Source: Sphingomonas flavescens (GTDB lineage: Bacteria > Pseudomonadota > Alphaproteobacteria > Sphingomonadales > Sphingomonadaceae). From it: a stretch of 64,000 nucleotides of DNA. The translations under genes and the position numbers were made by a program. The stretch spans positions 1 to 64,000 of the forward strand of contig NZ_CP133016.1 in the NCBI RefSeq assembly GCF_030866745.1, in the 5' to 3' direction. The notes under the pieces were generated by a model, which saw only the letters and a program-made list of their open reading frames with translations, was not told where the DNA came from and made no database searches. Positions 1 through 9,564 of this stretch are shown here, piece by piece (positions within the stretch are counted from its first letter, which is position 1; each line of letters starts with the position of its first letter).

Positions 1-385
<385 letters not shown>

Positions 386-467
386 GCCGGCGCTCCGGCG
401 CAGAAATCTGGGGATTGCATCGTCCCCTCATCTGGATGCCGCCGCGAGCGCTTGATAGCGAACGGCC

Positions 468-2693
468 ATGGCCGATTCCGATGTCTCCACCGTGATCGAA
501 ACCCCGTTCGATGCCGCGCTGTCCGAGCGCTACCTCGTCTATGCACTGTCGACGATCACCGCGCGATCGCTGCCGGACGTCCGCGACGGCCTGAAGCCGG
601 TCCACCGTCGCCTGCTGTGGGCCATGCGACTGCTTCGCCTCGATCCGGCCGGCGCTTACAAGAAGTCGGCACGCGTGGTCGGCGACGTGATCGGCAAATA
701 CCACCCGCACGGCGACCAGTCGGTGTACGATGCGATGGTCCGCCTCGCGCAGGACTTCGCGCTTCGCTATCCGCTGGTCGACGGGCAGGGGAACTTCGGC
801 AACATCGACGGCGATAACGCCGCCGCCTACCGCTACACCGAGGCGCGGCTGACCGTCGTTGCGATGCAGCTGATGACCGGGCTCGACGAGGGCACGGTCG
901 ATTTCCGCCCGACCTACAACGGCGAAGAGGAAGAGCCCGAGGTTTTCCCGGGCCTGTTCCCGAACCTGCTCGCGAACGGCGCCAGCGGCATTGCGGTGGG
1001 CATGGCGACCAGCATCCCGCCCCACAACGTCGGCGAGCTCATCGACGCGGCCGAAAGGCTGATCGACGATCCGAAGGTCGACGACCGCGTGCTGATGCAG
1101 TTCGTCAAAGGGCCGGACTTCCCGACCGGCGGTGTGCTGGTTGACGACGAGGACGTGATCGCGCGCGCCTATGTCAGCGGCCGCGGCTCCTTCCGTTTGC
1201 GCGCCAAGGTCGAGAAAATCAGCGAGAAGGGCGGCGGCTGGCACCTGCTTGTCAGCGAGATCCCCTATGGCGTTCAAAAGGCCAAGCTGATCGAGGAAAT
1301 CGCGGGGCTGATCGCCGACAAGAAGCTGCCGATCCTCGCCGACGTCCGCGATGAAAGTGACGAGCAGGTGCGCCTGGTACTGGAGCCGCGGGCGCGCACG
1401 GTCGACCCGGACTTGCTGCTGGAAAGCCTGTTCCGGCTGACCGATCTCGAAATCCGCTTCCCGCTCAACCTCAACGTGCTCGACGCCACGCGGACGCCGG
1501 GCGTAATGAGCCTCAAGGAAGCGCTCGCGGCGTGGCTGAGCTTCCAGATCGACGTGCTCGTTCGCCGCAGCCAGGTGCGGATCGGAAAGATCGACGATCG
1601 GATCGAGCTGCTCGATGGTTTTCTCGTCGCCTATCTTAACCTCGACCGCGTCATCGAAATCATTCGCACCGAGGACGAGCCAAAGGCCGTCATGATGGCG
1701 GAATTCTCGCTGACGGATCGGCAGGCGGAAGCGATCCTCAACATGCGCCTGCGCTCGCTGCGCAAGCTCGAGGAAATGGAAATCGCCAAGGAGCGCGCGG
1801 CGCTCGCCAAGGAGCGCGAGGACCTTGCCAAGCTGATCGAGAGCCCGGCCCGCCAGCGCACTCGCCTGAAGCGCGACTTGCAGGCGCTCAAGGACAAGTT
1901 CGGCGATCCTCGAAGGACGCAGATCGAAGCTGCCGCCGTGGCGCGCGAGATCGACTGGTCGGCAATGATAGAGAAGGAGCCGATCACCGTCATCCTCTCT
2001 CAGCGCGGCTGGATTCGCGCGATGAAAGGCCATCTCGCGCTCGATCAGGTCGAGGACCTTAAGTGGCGAGAGGGCGACGGCCCGTTCATCCACTTCCATG
2101 CGCAGACGACCGACCGGCTTGCGCTTTTCGCGTCCAATGGCCGGGTCTACACCTTGGCCGGCGACAAGCTGCCCAGCGCCCGCGGGTTCGGCGAGCCCGT
2201 CCGGCTACTGATAGACCTCGATGCGGAGGTCGATATCGTGCAGCTGTCGACGATCAGACCAGACATGAAGCTGCTGCTCGCATCGAGTGACGGCAAAGGT
2301 TTCGTCGCCACTGCCGATTCCACGCTCGCCGAGACGCGCAAGGGCAAGCAGTTGGTCAACGTTCGTCCGGGCTCGCGCGTCGCAGTCGTAAGGCCGATCC
2401 CAGCGAACGCCGATGCAGTCGCGGTCGTCGGCGAGAACCGCAAGCTGCTCGTCTTCCCGCTGTCTGAATTGCCGGAGCTGGCGCGAGGGCAGGGGGTGAC
2501 CTTGCAGCGCTACCGCGACGGCGGCCTGTCGGACATCATCGCCTTCGCCCTTGCTGACGGGTTGAGCTGGGCGCTTGGCGGCGAAACTGGGCGAATGCGG
2601 ACCGAAACCGACCTGACCCCCTGGCGTGCGGCTCGTGGCGCAGCCGGCCGAATGCCGCCGATTGGATTTCCGCGATCGAACCGGTTCGCGTGA
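468..2693 (+). CDS. parC: DNA topoisomerase IV subunit A
   Basis: This is the catalytic breakage-reunion subunit of topoisomerase IV, which with ParE decatenates daughter chromosomes. The 741-residue product has the ParC N terminus ([20 protein letters not shown]), the winged-helix region around [18 protein letters not shown] (residues 66-83) and the catalytic tyrosine Y123 in YRYTEARL. C-terminal beta-pinwheel blades follow from about residue 490. No GyrA box is visible, which favours ParC over GyrA. The quinolone-resistance region reads HGDQSVYDA, so the position equivalent to E. coli Ser80 is Gln84. The ATG at 468 is followed directly by the conserved N terminus, which supports this start. 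It stands alone: its neighbours are unrelated. Confidence 0.95.
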   Translation: MADSDVSTVIETPFDAALSERYLVYALSTITARSLPDVRDGLKPVHRRLLWAMRLLRLDPAGAYKKSARVVGDVIGKYHPHGDQSVYDAMVRLAQDFALRYPLVDGQGNFGNIDGDNAAAYRYTEARLTVVAMQLMTGLDEGTVDFRPTYNGEEEEPEVFPGLFPNLLANGASGIAVGMATSIPPHNVGELIDAAERLIDDPKVDDRVLMQFVKGPDFPTGGVLVDDEDVIARAYVSGRGSFRLRAKVEKISEKGGGWHLLVSEIPYGVQKAKLIEEIAGLIADKKLPILADVRDESDEQVRLVLEPRARTVDPDLLLESLFRLTDLEIRFPLNLNVLDATRTPGVMSLKEALAAWLSFQIDVLVRRSQVRIGKIDDRIELLDGFLVAYLNLDRVIEIIRTEDEPKAVMMAEFSLTDRQAEAILNMRLRSLRKLEEMEIAKERAALAKEREDLAKLIESPARQRTRLKRDLQALKDKFGDPRRTQIEAAAVAREIDWSAMIEKEPITVILSQRGWIRAMKGHLALDQVEDLKWREGDGPFIHFHAQTTDRLALFASNGRVYTLAGDKLPSARGFGEPVRLLIDLDAEVDIVQLSTIRPDMKLLLASSDGKGFVATADSTLAETRKGKQLVNVRPGSRVAVVRPIPANADAVAVVGENRKLLVFPLSELPELARGQGVTLQRYRDGGLSDIIAFALADGLSWALGGETGRMRTETDLTPWRAARGAAGRMPPIGFPRSNRFA

Positions 2694-2775
2694 AAATAAC
2701 ACAACCAGGATTAACAATCGCTCTTAAGACGGGATGGATACGTCGAATTAACCCCTGAGCCGCCATAGACGCTGC

Positions 2776-4509
2776 ATGCAGGCTGCAGCTTCTCGGTCGG
2801 CAGGGGTTCATCCCCTCCGGACGGACAGACCGACCGCGATTCCGCATCTTGCGACGGCGGACGACGTGAGCCTGCTCGACGCGCTACCTATCGCGGCCGC
2901 GATTTTCTGCCTCAAGAACAACAAGCTTTGGATCGAGGCTGCCAATAGCCGGTTCCTGGATCTGTCCGACTGCCGGGGCGCACCCGAAAAATTCGTCGAG
3001 ACGTTCCGGCACTATGCCGACTCAACCGCCGGCAAGTTCACCCAGGCTTTTCTCAAGGACCCGGCGGGCTCTGGCGATGAACTCGAGTGGTCGGATGGCG
3101 AAGGCCTCTCGCAACGCTTTTTGCGCATCAAGGTCTCGCCTTTGTCACCGACGCCGGAGGCTGCGCACCGCTGTTTGATGAGCGTGGTCGATCGGACGGT
3201 CGAAGTTCGCGCGGAAAACAGCCTGCGCGCAGAGATGCTGCGCGACAGCCTGACAGGACTTCCGAATCGGCTCGCCTTTTCGGAAGCCGTCGAAGCCGCG
3301 GGTGGCGGACGCGATCTCGAGCATGCGGTTCTCGTCGTCGATATGCTGCGATTTTCCCGCATCAATGAATCGATGGGAAGCCTCGCGGGCGACGAGCTGC
3401 TCATTACGTTTGCACGAAGATTGATCCTTGCGCTGCGGGCGGGGGACATTCTTGCCCGCACGGGCGGCAACGAATTCGGAATTCTGGTGTCCCTGCGCCG
3501 CGGCGTTACCGACGCCCTCAATGCTGCCGAGCGTATCCAGCAAGTGATGACAGCACCGTTCAAGCTGTCGGAGCTGGAGATCCGGGTGGAATGCGCAATC
3601 GGCGTCGCCCTGATGCACGGCAGCCAGGATTCGGAAGAGCTGTTCCGCAACGCCCAGTTTGCGGTCAAGCAGGCGAAGGCCGTGGGCCGGCCGCAGGTTT
3701 ATGAGCCGAAGCAGGCGACCGAAGCCCGGCGCCGGTTTTCGATTGAAACGGAGCTTCGCCGCGCGATCGAGAAAGATCAGCTCGACCTGTTCTTCCAACC
3801 GCTGATCAATCTCAAGTCGGGCGAAGTGTCAGGCTTTGAGGCCCTGGCCCGCTGGACGCACGAAGATCGCGGCGAGATCAGCCCATCCGAGTTTATTCCC
3901 GTCGCTGAGGAGTCGGGCCTGATCCTGACGCTCGGCCGGTGGGCGATGGACAAGGCCATGCAAACGCTGGCGGCCTGGGATCGGGAAGCCGGAATGCGCT
4001 TGCCGGTCTCCGTCGGCGTCAACCTTTCGGCGATCCAGGTAGCCCGCGACGACATTCCGTCGATGGTTGAAAGTGCGCTGACGGCGAGCGGCGTTGGCGG
4101 CGAGCGCCTCACCCTTGAACTGACTGAAAGCTGCATCGTCCAGGATCCCGGACGCGCGACCCGCGTGTTCGAAGCCCTCAAATCGCTCGAAACCACAGTG
4201 GCAATGGACGATTTTGGAACGGGTTATTCCAGCCTTGCCTATCTTCAGCGCCTGCCGATCGACGTCCTCAAGATCGACAAGAGCTTCGTGTCCGGGATGA
4301 TGAGCGACCCCGATGCGGTGGCGATTGTTCGCGCCGTGCTTGGTCTTGCCGAGGCCTTGGGCATGTCGACGACCGCCGAAGGCATTGAAACGGTCGAGCT
4401 CGCGACGACCCTGGCGACGCTCGGCTGCGCTTCCGGACAGGGCTTCTATTTCGCCAAGCCGCTCGAACCGATCGCCGCTCTTGAGTTCTGGAAACTGCGA
4501 AATTTCTAG
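2776..4509 (+). CDS. Cyclic-di-GMP phosphodiesterase (PAS-like, degenerate GGDEF, EAL)
   Basis: This 577-residue cytoplasmic protein has a PAS-like N-terminal region (about 30-145), a GGDEF domain (about 150-310) and an EAL domain (about 320-570). The cyclase signature reads GGNEF at 230-234, so the catalytic acidic residue is Asn and cyclase activity is unlikely. The EAL side looks complete: EAL at 355-357, the NLS and ELTES motifs, DDFGTGYSS from 478, KIDKSF and AEGIET. It should therefore hydrolyse c-di-GMP, perhaps with the GGDEF part sensing GTP. No membrane segment is evident. The stop overlaps the stop of the convergent gene by four bases. The start is not certain: a GTG at 2866 is an alternative. 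Confidence 0.9.
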   Translation: MQAAASRSAGVHPLRTDRPTAIPHLATADDVSLLDALPIAAAIFCLKNNKLWIEAANSRFLDLSDCRGAPEKFVETFRHYADSTAGKFTQAFLKDPAGSGDELEWSDGEGLSQRFLRIKVSPLSPTPEAAHRCLMSVVDRTVEVRAENSLRAEMLRDSLTGLPNRLAFSEAVEAAGGGRDLEHAVLVVDMLRFSRINESMGSLAGDELLITFARRLILALRAGDILARTGGNEFGILVSLRRGVTDALNAAERIQQVMTAPFKLSELEIRVECAIGVALMHGSQDSEELFRNAQFAVKQAKAVGRPQVYEPKQATEARRRFSIETELRRAIEKDQLDLFFQPLINLKSGEVSGFEALARWTHEDRGEISPSEFIPVAEESGLILTLGRWAMDKAMQTLAAWDREAGMRLPVSVGVNLSAIQVARDDIPSMVESALTASGVGGERLTLELTESCIVQDPGRATRVFEALKSLETTVAMDDFGTGYSSLAYLQRLPIDVLKIDKSFVSGMMSDPDAVAIVRAVLGLAEALGMSTTAEGIETVELATTLATLGCASGQGFYFAKPLEPIAALEFWKLRNF

Positions 4510-5285
4510 GACAGAAGTCCTGCATAAGCGGACGGCCGCCGATGCGCGACGGCCGACCTGAAGGTCGAAGCAATGCTGCGCACCAGCGCCGGATGCCGGA
4601 CATCGGGCGGGTGAACGCCGATCCGCAACGCACGCATCGGCAACTTGCGGACGATCGGCGCCGCCAGCAATGACGAGGCCAGCCGCGGCTTTGTCCGGCT
4701 CGCCCAGGTGATCACCGGGCCGCTCGCAAGAGTCTCTCCCGTCGCCGGCGACCAGACGCGGAGATGATCTTCCGCGATCAGCATCCCTGACTGTTCCAGG
4801 GCGATTTTCGCGCCATCGCTATAAAGCCAGGCGGGGGCGACGAAGCCGACGACCGGCCGTCCGATGATATCCTCCAGCAAGGCGCGCCCGTCGCGAACCC
4901 TGGCTAGCGCCTCGTCCGCGCCAAGCGAGAGGAACTCGCCTTCGCCAGCAGTCATCCAGCGCGCGCGCAAGCGATCGTGGGAGCTCTCGGCCGTTGCCGT
5001 CGCGCGATGCACGTTGCCATGCAGGAACATCTCAATGCCTTCGTCGGCCCAGCGTCGCAGTTTTCGAGCGAAGGCGCTGCCCGCCACGATCGGAGCATCG
5101 CCCCAATGGTTGGGCACGACCAGCATGGCGAGGCGCCGGCCGACATGCGGTGAGAGCAAATCGAGCAGCTGGTCCACCTCGCGTTCGAAGCGCGGCGAGA
5201 CATCATGGATAGAAGCAAGAACAAGGCGATCGCGGGCGCAGCTCATTCGCTCGGCTTTACCGGAAGCCGGCGTCGCTAATCCCAT
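4506..5285 (-). CDS. DUF2334-type polysaccharide deacetylase family protein
   Basis: The 259-residue product matches the DUF2334 branch of the polysaccharide deacetylase (NodB-like) fold. SIHDVSP near the N terminus supplies the metal-binding Asp, FLHGNVH resembles the His-containing metal motif, and APAWLYS and RIGVHPPDV are the later conserved blocks. It probably removes an N-acetyl group from a sugar polymer, but the substrate cannot be read from sequence. No signal peptide is evident. ATG codon 14 (MSCARDRL) is an alternative start and would lie closer to the conserved domain. It is divergent from the adjacent glycosyltransferase with about 49 bases between them, which fits a shared control region and a role in surface glycan. 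Confidence 0.8.
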   Translation of the reverse strand: MGLATPASGKAERMSCARDRLVLASIHDVSPRFEREVDQLLDLLSPHVGRRLAMLVVPNHWGDAPIVAGSAFARKLRRWADEGIEMFLHGNVHRATATAESSHDRLRARWMTAGEGEFLSLGADEALARVRDGRALLEDIIGRPVVGFVAPAWLYSDGAKIALEQSGMLIAEDHLRVWSPATGETLASGPVITWASRTKPRLASSLLAAPIVRKLPMRALRIGVHPPDVRHPALVRSIASTFRSAVAHRRPSAYAGLLS

Positions 5286-5334
5286 TAAAAAAGCTTCACT
5301 TGTAGTTCACCGCTCCATTTCGCCTGTAATGTGC

Positions 5335-6519
5335 ATGCGGATCGCCGATGTCAGCGCTTTCTACACGCCAGCCGGCGGCGGCGTGCGGACCTATGTCGAG
5401 GCCAAGTTGCGGGCGGCTGCTCGCTTCGGCCACGAATTGGTGATGATTGTCCCGGGCGCCGAGCGAGAGGTCGTTCGTCGTGGGCCCGGCGCAATTCTCG
5501 TCACCGTGCCCTCGCCGGTCATGCCGCTCGATCGCCGCTATCGCTATTTCGACGACGAACGCATGCTTCATTCCGTCCTGGATGAATGGCGGCCCGACCA
5601 CGTGGAAGCGTCTTCGCCCTGGTCCAGTGCGACGATGGTCGGACGTTGGCAGGGCGCTGCGAGCCGTTCTCTGATGATGCACGCCGATCCGCTGGCGGCC
5701 CACGCTTATCGCTGGCTCGGCGGCCTTGCCTCGACGTCGCGTATCGATTCATGGTTCGGCTGGTTCTGGCGGCATCTGCGCGGGCTAGGACACATGTTCG
5801 ACACCGTCGTTTGCGCAAACGGTCAGTTCGCAGATCGCCTGCGCCAGGGCGGCGTCGCCAATGTCGAGACGATCCGGATGGGTGTCGAAGGCGGCCTCTT
5901 CCAACCTTCACTGCGGTCGCCTCCCGTTCGCTCCGCGGCGCTGCGCTCGCTCGGCCTCGACGACGACGCGTGCCTGCTGATCGCAGTTGGGCGTTTTTCG
6001 GCCGAGAAACGGTGGCCGATGGTCATGCGCGCCGTAGCGGAGGCGGGGCGGGGACAGTCCGTGGGCGTGATCCTGGTCGGGGACGGGCGGCAGCGCCCGC
6101 GTCTGGAAGTACTTGCCCGCCGTTTACCGGGCTGTCAGCTGGCGCCCAGGATCGAGGACCGGCATGAGCTAGCGCGCCTGCTCGCAAGTGCCGACGCGCT
6201 GGTGCACGGGTGCGAAGCAGAAACCTTTTGCCTGGTAGCGGCCGAGGCTCGCGCGAGCGGTATCCCGCTGATCGTTCCGGATCGGGGCGCTGCACTCGAT
6301 CAGATCGTGACCGGCGCCGGCGCCATTTACGAATCCGGCTCCGAACAATCCCTTGTTCGCGCCATCGGCCAGTTCATTGAACGCGGCCCCGAATTGCAGC
6401 GGGCGGCTGCCGCCAGATCAAGCCGGGTACGGACGATGGACGAGCATTTCGCCGCGCTCTTTTCCCGCTACGAGCAGCTCGCGGGATATGCTCCGCCGGC
6501 GGCGGTTTCGACCGCCTAA
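5335..6519 (+). CDS. Glycosyltransferase, GT4 family
   Basis: About 394 residues with a GT-B fold. The N-terminal acceptor half begins MRIADVSAFYTPAGGGVRTYVE. The C-terminal donor half has AVGRFSAEKRWPMVMRA, ILVGDGRQRPRLE and the conserved E-x7-E-like block (HGCEAETFCLVAAEARASGIPLI) of retaining GT4 enzymes. It probably transfers a nucleotide-sugar residue to a lipid or glycan acceptor. The reading frame is open far upstream, but that part is antisense to the deacetylase. I chose the ATG at 5335; an ATG at 5329 is equally possible. The LOV-HTH gene starts about 47 bases downstream on the same strand, suggesting cotranscription. Confidence 0.85.
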   Translation: MRIADVSAFYTPAGGGVRTYVEAKLRAAARFGHELVMIVPGAEREVVRRGPGAILVTVPSPVMPLDRRYRYFDDERMLHSVLDEWRPDHVEASSPWSSATMVGRWQGAASRSLMMHADPLAAHAYRWLGGLASTSRIDSWFGWFWRHLRGLGHMFDTVVCANGQFADRLRQGGVANVETIRMGVEGGLFQPSLRSPPVRSAALRSLGLDDDACLLIAVGRFSAEKRWPMVMRAVAEAGRGQSVGVILVGDGRQRPRLEVLARRLPGCQLAPRIEDRHELARLLASADALVHGCEAETFCLVAAEARASGIPLIVPDRGAALDQIVTGAGAIYESGSEQSLVRAIGQFIERGPELQRAAAARSSRVRTMDEHFAALFSRYEQLAGYAPPAAVSTA

Positions 6520-6566
6520 ACTGCTGACGCTTGCGCGAAGTGGCGAATTACGGCCACAAGGCGCGC

Positions 6567-7169
6567 ATGGCATTGGCGGGCAGCGTCGTTGAATCTGTTG
6601 TGACCAGCCCGATGGCGATGGTCATCACCAATCCGCGCAAGGCGGATAACCCGATCGAGGTGGCCAACCAGGCATTCCTCGATTTGACCGGCTATCGCGA
6701 AAGCGAAGTCATCGGCCGCAACTGCCGGTTTCTGTCGGGAGGCGAGACTGAACCGTCCGTGCGCGAGCAGATGCGGGTCGCGATCGACAATGCCCGCCCC
6801 GTGCTGGTCGACGTCCTCAATTACCGCAAGGATGGCTCGCCGTTTCGCAACGGCGTCATGATCGCTCCGTTGTTCGACGATGCCGGCAAGCTCGATTACT
6901 TCCTCGGTTCGCAGGTCGATCTGGAGCGCAAGGACGCGGCCGCCCTTTCTGTGCGCCAGGCCCGCGCGACGGTTCTGGTCCGCGAGCTTCCGGCGCGCCA
7001 GCGTCAGGTGCTGGAAATGATGGCGAAAGGGCTGCTCAACAAGCAGATCGCCTATCAGCTCGGCATCGCCGAAAAGACGGTAAAGATGCACCGCGTGCTG
7101 CTGCTTGAGCGGCTTGGGGGCGTCACGACGGCCGAAGCCATTCGTATCGCTGTCGAAGCGGGGCTTTAG
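6567..7169 (+). CDS. LOV-HTH blue-light-responsive transcription factor, EL222 type
   Basis: About 200 residues: an N-terminal LOV (PAS) domain and a C-terminal LuxR-type helix-turn-helix. The flavin-binding signature GRNCRFLSG contains the adduct-forming cysteine (residue 53 from this start). TEP, NYRKDGSPFRN and FLGSQVD are the remaining LOV core motifs. The HTH has LPARQRQVLEMMAKGLLNK and EKTVKMHR. The domain order and the inter-domain stretch closely resemble EL222 of Erythrobacter litoralis, which dimerises and binds DNA in blue light. A TTG at 6531 would add 12 residues; the ATG at 6567 is preceded by AAGGCG. It follows a glycosyltransferase and overlaps the convergent cca gene by four bases. 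Confidence 0.92.
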   Translation: MALAGSVVESVVTSPMAMVITNPRKADNPIEVANQAFLDLTGYRESEVIGRNCRFLSGGETEPSVREQMRVAIDNARPVLVDVLNYRKDGSPFRNGVMIAPLFDDAGKLDYFLGSQVDLERKDAAALSVRQARATVLVRELPARQRQVLEMMAKGLLNKQIAYQLGIAEKTVKMHRVLLLERLGGVTTAEAIRIAVEAGL

Positions 7170-8356
7170 GAGCGCGCCTCGGTCAGTGCGTCGTCGACGA
7201 TGCGCTGCAGTTCCGCACCTTCCGGAAATCCAGCGGCGACCCAGCGGGCCTCAATTGCCCGCAGCGTTCTTGCGACCACAGGGCCAGCCGGCAGACCACC
7301 GGCAATCAATGCTCCGCCACTGACCGGCAACCGCGGGACGTCCCATGCCCTGATCGCCGCGGCGGCCGCACCATCGCCGGCGAGCAGCAATCGGTCGACC
7401 GCGCAGTCCGACCCCAGACGGTAAGCCAGCACGCGCGCCGGCGCGGCACCTTCGCCTGCCGCGCAGACCAGCCGCTTGCGCGCTTTGTTCGAAAGCCGGA
7501 GCCGGACGGCCACATCGTTAGCCACGGCTTCGTCTTGCGGCAGCAGCGCGGCCAGCCGTCTTAAGCCATCCGGCTCGATCCCGGCGTCCGCTTCTACAGC
7601 AATTAGCGCCCGTAGCCGCTCGCCTGCGTCGCGCCCGATCTCAGGCAAGACCGGCGACAGGATCCGGCCCTCCAGCATGATCTCGACCGTCGGCGAAGGT
7701 TCAGGCAGACCGAGGAGTTTCAGTAATTCGTCGGCAATCCGTTCCCGCGACAGGGCCATGAGGTCGTTCGCCCGCTGCGTGCAGGCCTCGAGCGCCGCCG
7801 CATCGGCCTCGCCGCCATCGAAGCGCGCGTGGAAGCGAAAGAAGCGGAGGATCCGCAGGTGATCCTCTGCGATCCGTTGCAGCGGATCGCCAATGAAGCG
7901 GATGCGGCGCTTCTCCAGGTCCTCCAACCCGCCAAAATAGTCGAACAGTTCCCCGGTCTGGGGGTCCGCCGACAGTGCGTTGATGGTGAAGTCGCGGCGC
8001 GCGGCATCCTCTTTCCAGTCGTCGGTGAAGGCCACGGTCGCCCGGCGTCCGTCGGTAGACACGTCGCGGCGAAGCGTGGTGATCTCGAACGGATGACCGT
8101 CGCTGACCGCCGTCACGGTCCCGTGCTCGATGCCCGTCGGCACCGCCTTGATGCGCGCCTTCTCGAGCCGGGTGATGACCTCCGCCGGCGCTATGCGTGT
8201 GGCCAGGTCGATATCGTTGATGGGCAGGCCGAGCAGATCGTCGCGGACCGCGCCGCCGACATATCGTGTCAGCCCTTCATCGGCGCCGAGCGCTGCGAGC
8301 AATCGCTTCATGCCGCGCATCTTGCGCCACTTGGGCGCGTCCAAAGTCAGTGCCAC
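7166..8356 (-). CDS. cca: CCA tRNA nucleotidyltransferase
   Basis: This enzyme adds or repairs the 3' CCA of tRNAs. The 396-residue product has the class II polymerase-beta-like head: YVGGAVRDDLLG, then the metal-binding DIDLAT, GTVTAV and RRDFTINAL. The helical RNA-binding domain contains IRFIGDPLQRIAEDHLRILR. I chose the GTG at 8356, which overlaps the Nudix stop codon and keeps the N-terminal APKWRKMRGMKRL segment that precedes the head in homologues. Internal ATGs at codons 13 and 16 of that frame are alternatives. It is the last gene of a DUF1285-Nudix-cca operon. Confidence 0.92.
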   Translation of the reverse strand: MALTLDAPKWRKMRGMKRLLAALGADEGLTRYVGGAVRDDLLGLPINDIDLATRIAPAEVITRLEKARIKAVPTGIEHGTVTAVSDGHPFEITTLRRDVSTDGRRATVAFTDDWKEDAARRDFTINALSADPQTGELFDYFGGLEDLEKRRIRFIGDPLQRIAEDHLRILRFFRFHARFDGGEADAAALEACTQRANDLMALSRERIADELLKLLGLPEPSPTVEIMLEGRILSPVLPEIGRDAGERLRALIAVEADAGIEPDGLRRLAALLPQDEAVANDVAVRLRLSNKARKRLVCAAGEGAAPARVLAYRLGSDCAVDRLLLAGDGAAAAAIRAWDVPRLPVSGGALIAGGLPAGPVVARTLRAIEARWVAAGFPEGAELQRIVDDALTEARS

Positions 8357-8928
8357 TGCAGTCGCCGCGACAGGTTGACGATCATCGCGGCGGTTGCCCC
8401 CCAAATCCTGCGATCCTCCCACAATAACTCGTAATAATGGCGGGTCTCGCCGCGGAACTGCGCACTGCGCAACTGCTGATTGGCAGGATCGAGCAGAAAG
8501 TGAAGGGGCGCCTCGAACCAGTCGGCGACCTCGCGCTCGTGCGGCTCGAGCGGGAGGTCGGGCGGGATGACCGCGCACACGGGTGTCACCAGGTAACCCG
8601 TCACGGTCCGATACGGCTCGATGGCACCAACGATGTCGCAACGCGCCGGGTCGAGAAGGATCTCCTCTTGCGCCTCACGCAAAGCCGCCGCGGTCGGATC
8701 TTCGCCCGGATCGATGCGCCCACCGGGGAAGGCGACTTGGCCGGCATGCGTTCGCATGTCGTCGCGGCGGACGGTCAGGATCACGCCAGGCTCCGGCCTG
8801 TCCGTCATCGCGATCAGCACGGCGGCCGGCACGTCGGCCGCATCGGGATGTTCGGGAAGATCACCCGGGAGCATGGGTTCGCCGCTCGCGGCGATCAGGT
8901 CACGCCGCAATCTTTCAGCCAGTGTCAT
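8347..8928 (-). CDS. Nudix hydrolase, CoA pyrophosphatase-like
   Basis: The 193-residue protein contains a full Nudix box, GGRIDPGEDPTAAALREAQEEI (G-x5-E-x7-REUXEE-U), preceded by HAGQVAFP. This arrangement is typical of the NudL/CoA-diphosphatase (UPF0035) subgroup, which splits CoA and related nucleotides. The exact substrate is inferred from the subgroup, not proven. The start overlaps the end of the DUF1285 gene (ATGA), and its stop overlaps the cca start, so the three genes are probably one transcript with translational coupling. Confidence 0.88.
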   Translation of the reverse strand: MTLAERLRRDLIAASGEPMLPGDLPEHPDAADVPAAVLIAMTDRPEPGVILTVRRDDMRTHAGQVAFPGGRIDPGEDPTAAALREAQEEILLDPARCDIVGAIEPYRTVTGYLVTPVCAVIPPDLPLEPHEREVADWFEAPLHFLLDPANQQLRSAQFRGETRHYYELLWEDRRIWGATAAMIVNLSRRLQWH

Positions 8929-9485
8929 GACGCTTCCAGCGAAAAATATGCGCCCGCGCTCCAGACGCCATTCTCCCCGTTGGCGACCGCAATGTCGGCT
9001 AGCTCGTAATAGACCGAGCGGACCAGCTCGGCCTCCAGACCGTGGCGGACCAGGATGCGCGGGGAAGGTCCTTGATCGGTTGCAACGATGCGCAGGGGAT
9101 GATCTGAGTCCAGTACGACCGCATCCCCGCTATCGAGCGCAAAAATGATCCGCTGTTTGCGCCCCTCGCCGTCGACCCGCATGCCGGTGGCCCGAAATGC
9201 CGTCGCCTCGACTTCGATGTCGAGCTTCTCGACGGGGGTGACAAGCACGTGCCGACCGTCGGGTTCGCGCCGCAGCACGGTGGAGAACAGGCGGACCATC
9301 GCCGGGCGCCGGATCGGCGATCCTTCGTGATACCAGGTACCATCGCGCGCAATCCGCATCCCCGAATCTCCACAGGACTCGGGATTCCACCGCTCGACAG
9401 GCGGCAATCTTCTCTCTTCCATGTGCCGTTGCAATTCGGCGAGACTGATCCCCTGCAGGTCGATGGGCGGTTGGCGCTCGGGCAT
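8925..9485 (-). CDS. DUF1285 domain protein
   Basis: The 186-residue protein matches the DUF1285 family. It has the conserved segment MRIARDGTWYHEGSPIRRP, followed by MVRLFSTVLRREPDG and VTPVEKLDIEVE. Members are small soluble proteins of unknown function found widely in alphaproteobacteria, often in an operon with a Nudix hydrolase and cca, as here. No signal peptide or membrane helix is seen. The ATG at 9485 begins MPERQPPIDLQGISLAEL, and about 79 bases separate it from the divergent folM gene. It overlaps the Nudix gene by four bases. Confidence 0.85.
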   Translation of the reverse strand: MPERQPPIDLQGISLAELQRHMEERRLPPVERWNPESCGDSGMRIARDGTWYHEGSPIRRPAMVRLFSTVLRREPDGRHVLVTPVEKLDIEVEATAFRATGMRVDGEGRKQRIIFALDSGDAVVLDSDHPLRIVATDQGPSPRILVRHGLEAELVRSVYYELADIAVANGENGVWSAGAYFSLEAS

Positions 9486-9564
9486 GGCGTCTCCTAGTCA
9501 CCGGTGGGGAACGCGCGCAATCGGCCTTGCGTCGAGCCGAGCGAGAGGCCACTCGGCTCGCGCC

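Noticed and set aside
4864..5334. N-terminal extension of the glycosyltransferase frame
   Set aside because: It is antisense to the deacetylase gene, and GT4 proteins begin close to the MRIADVSAFY motif.
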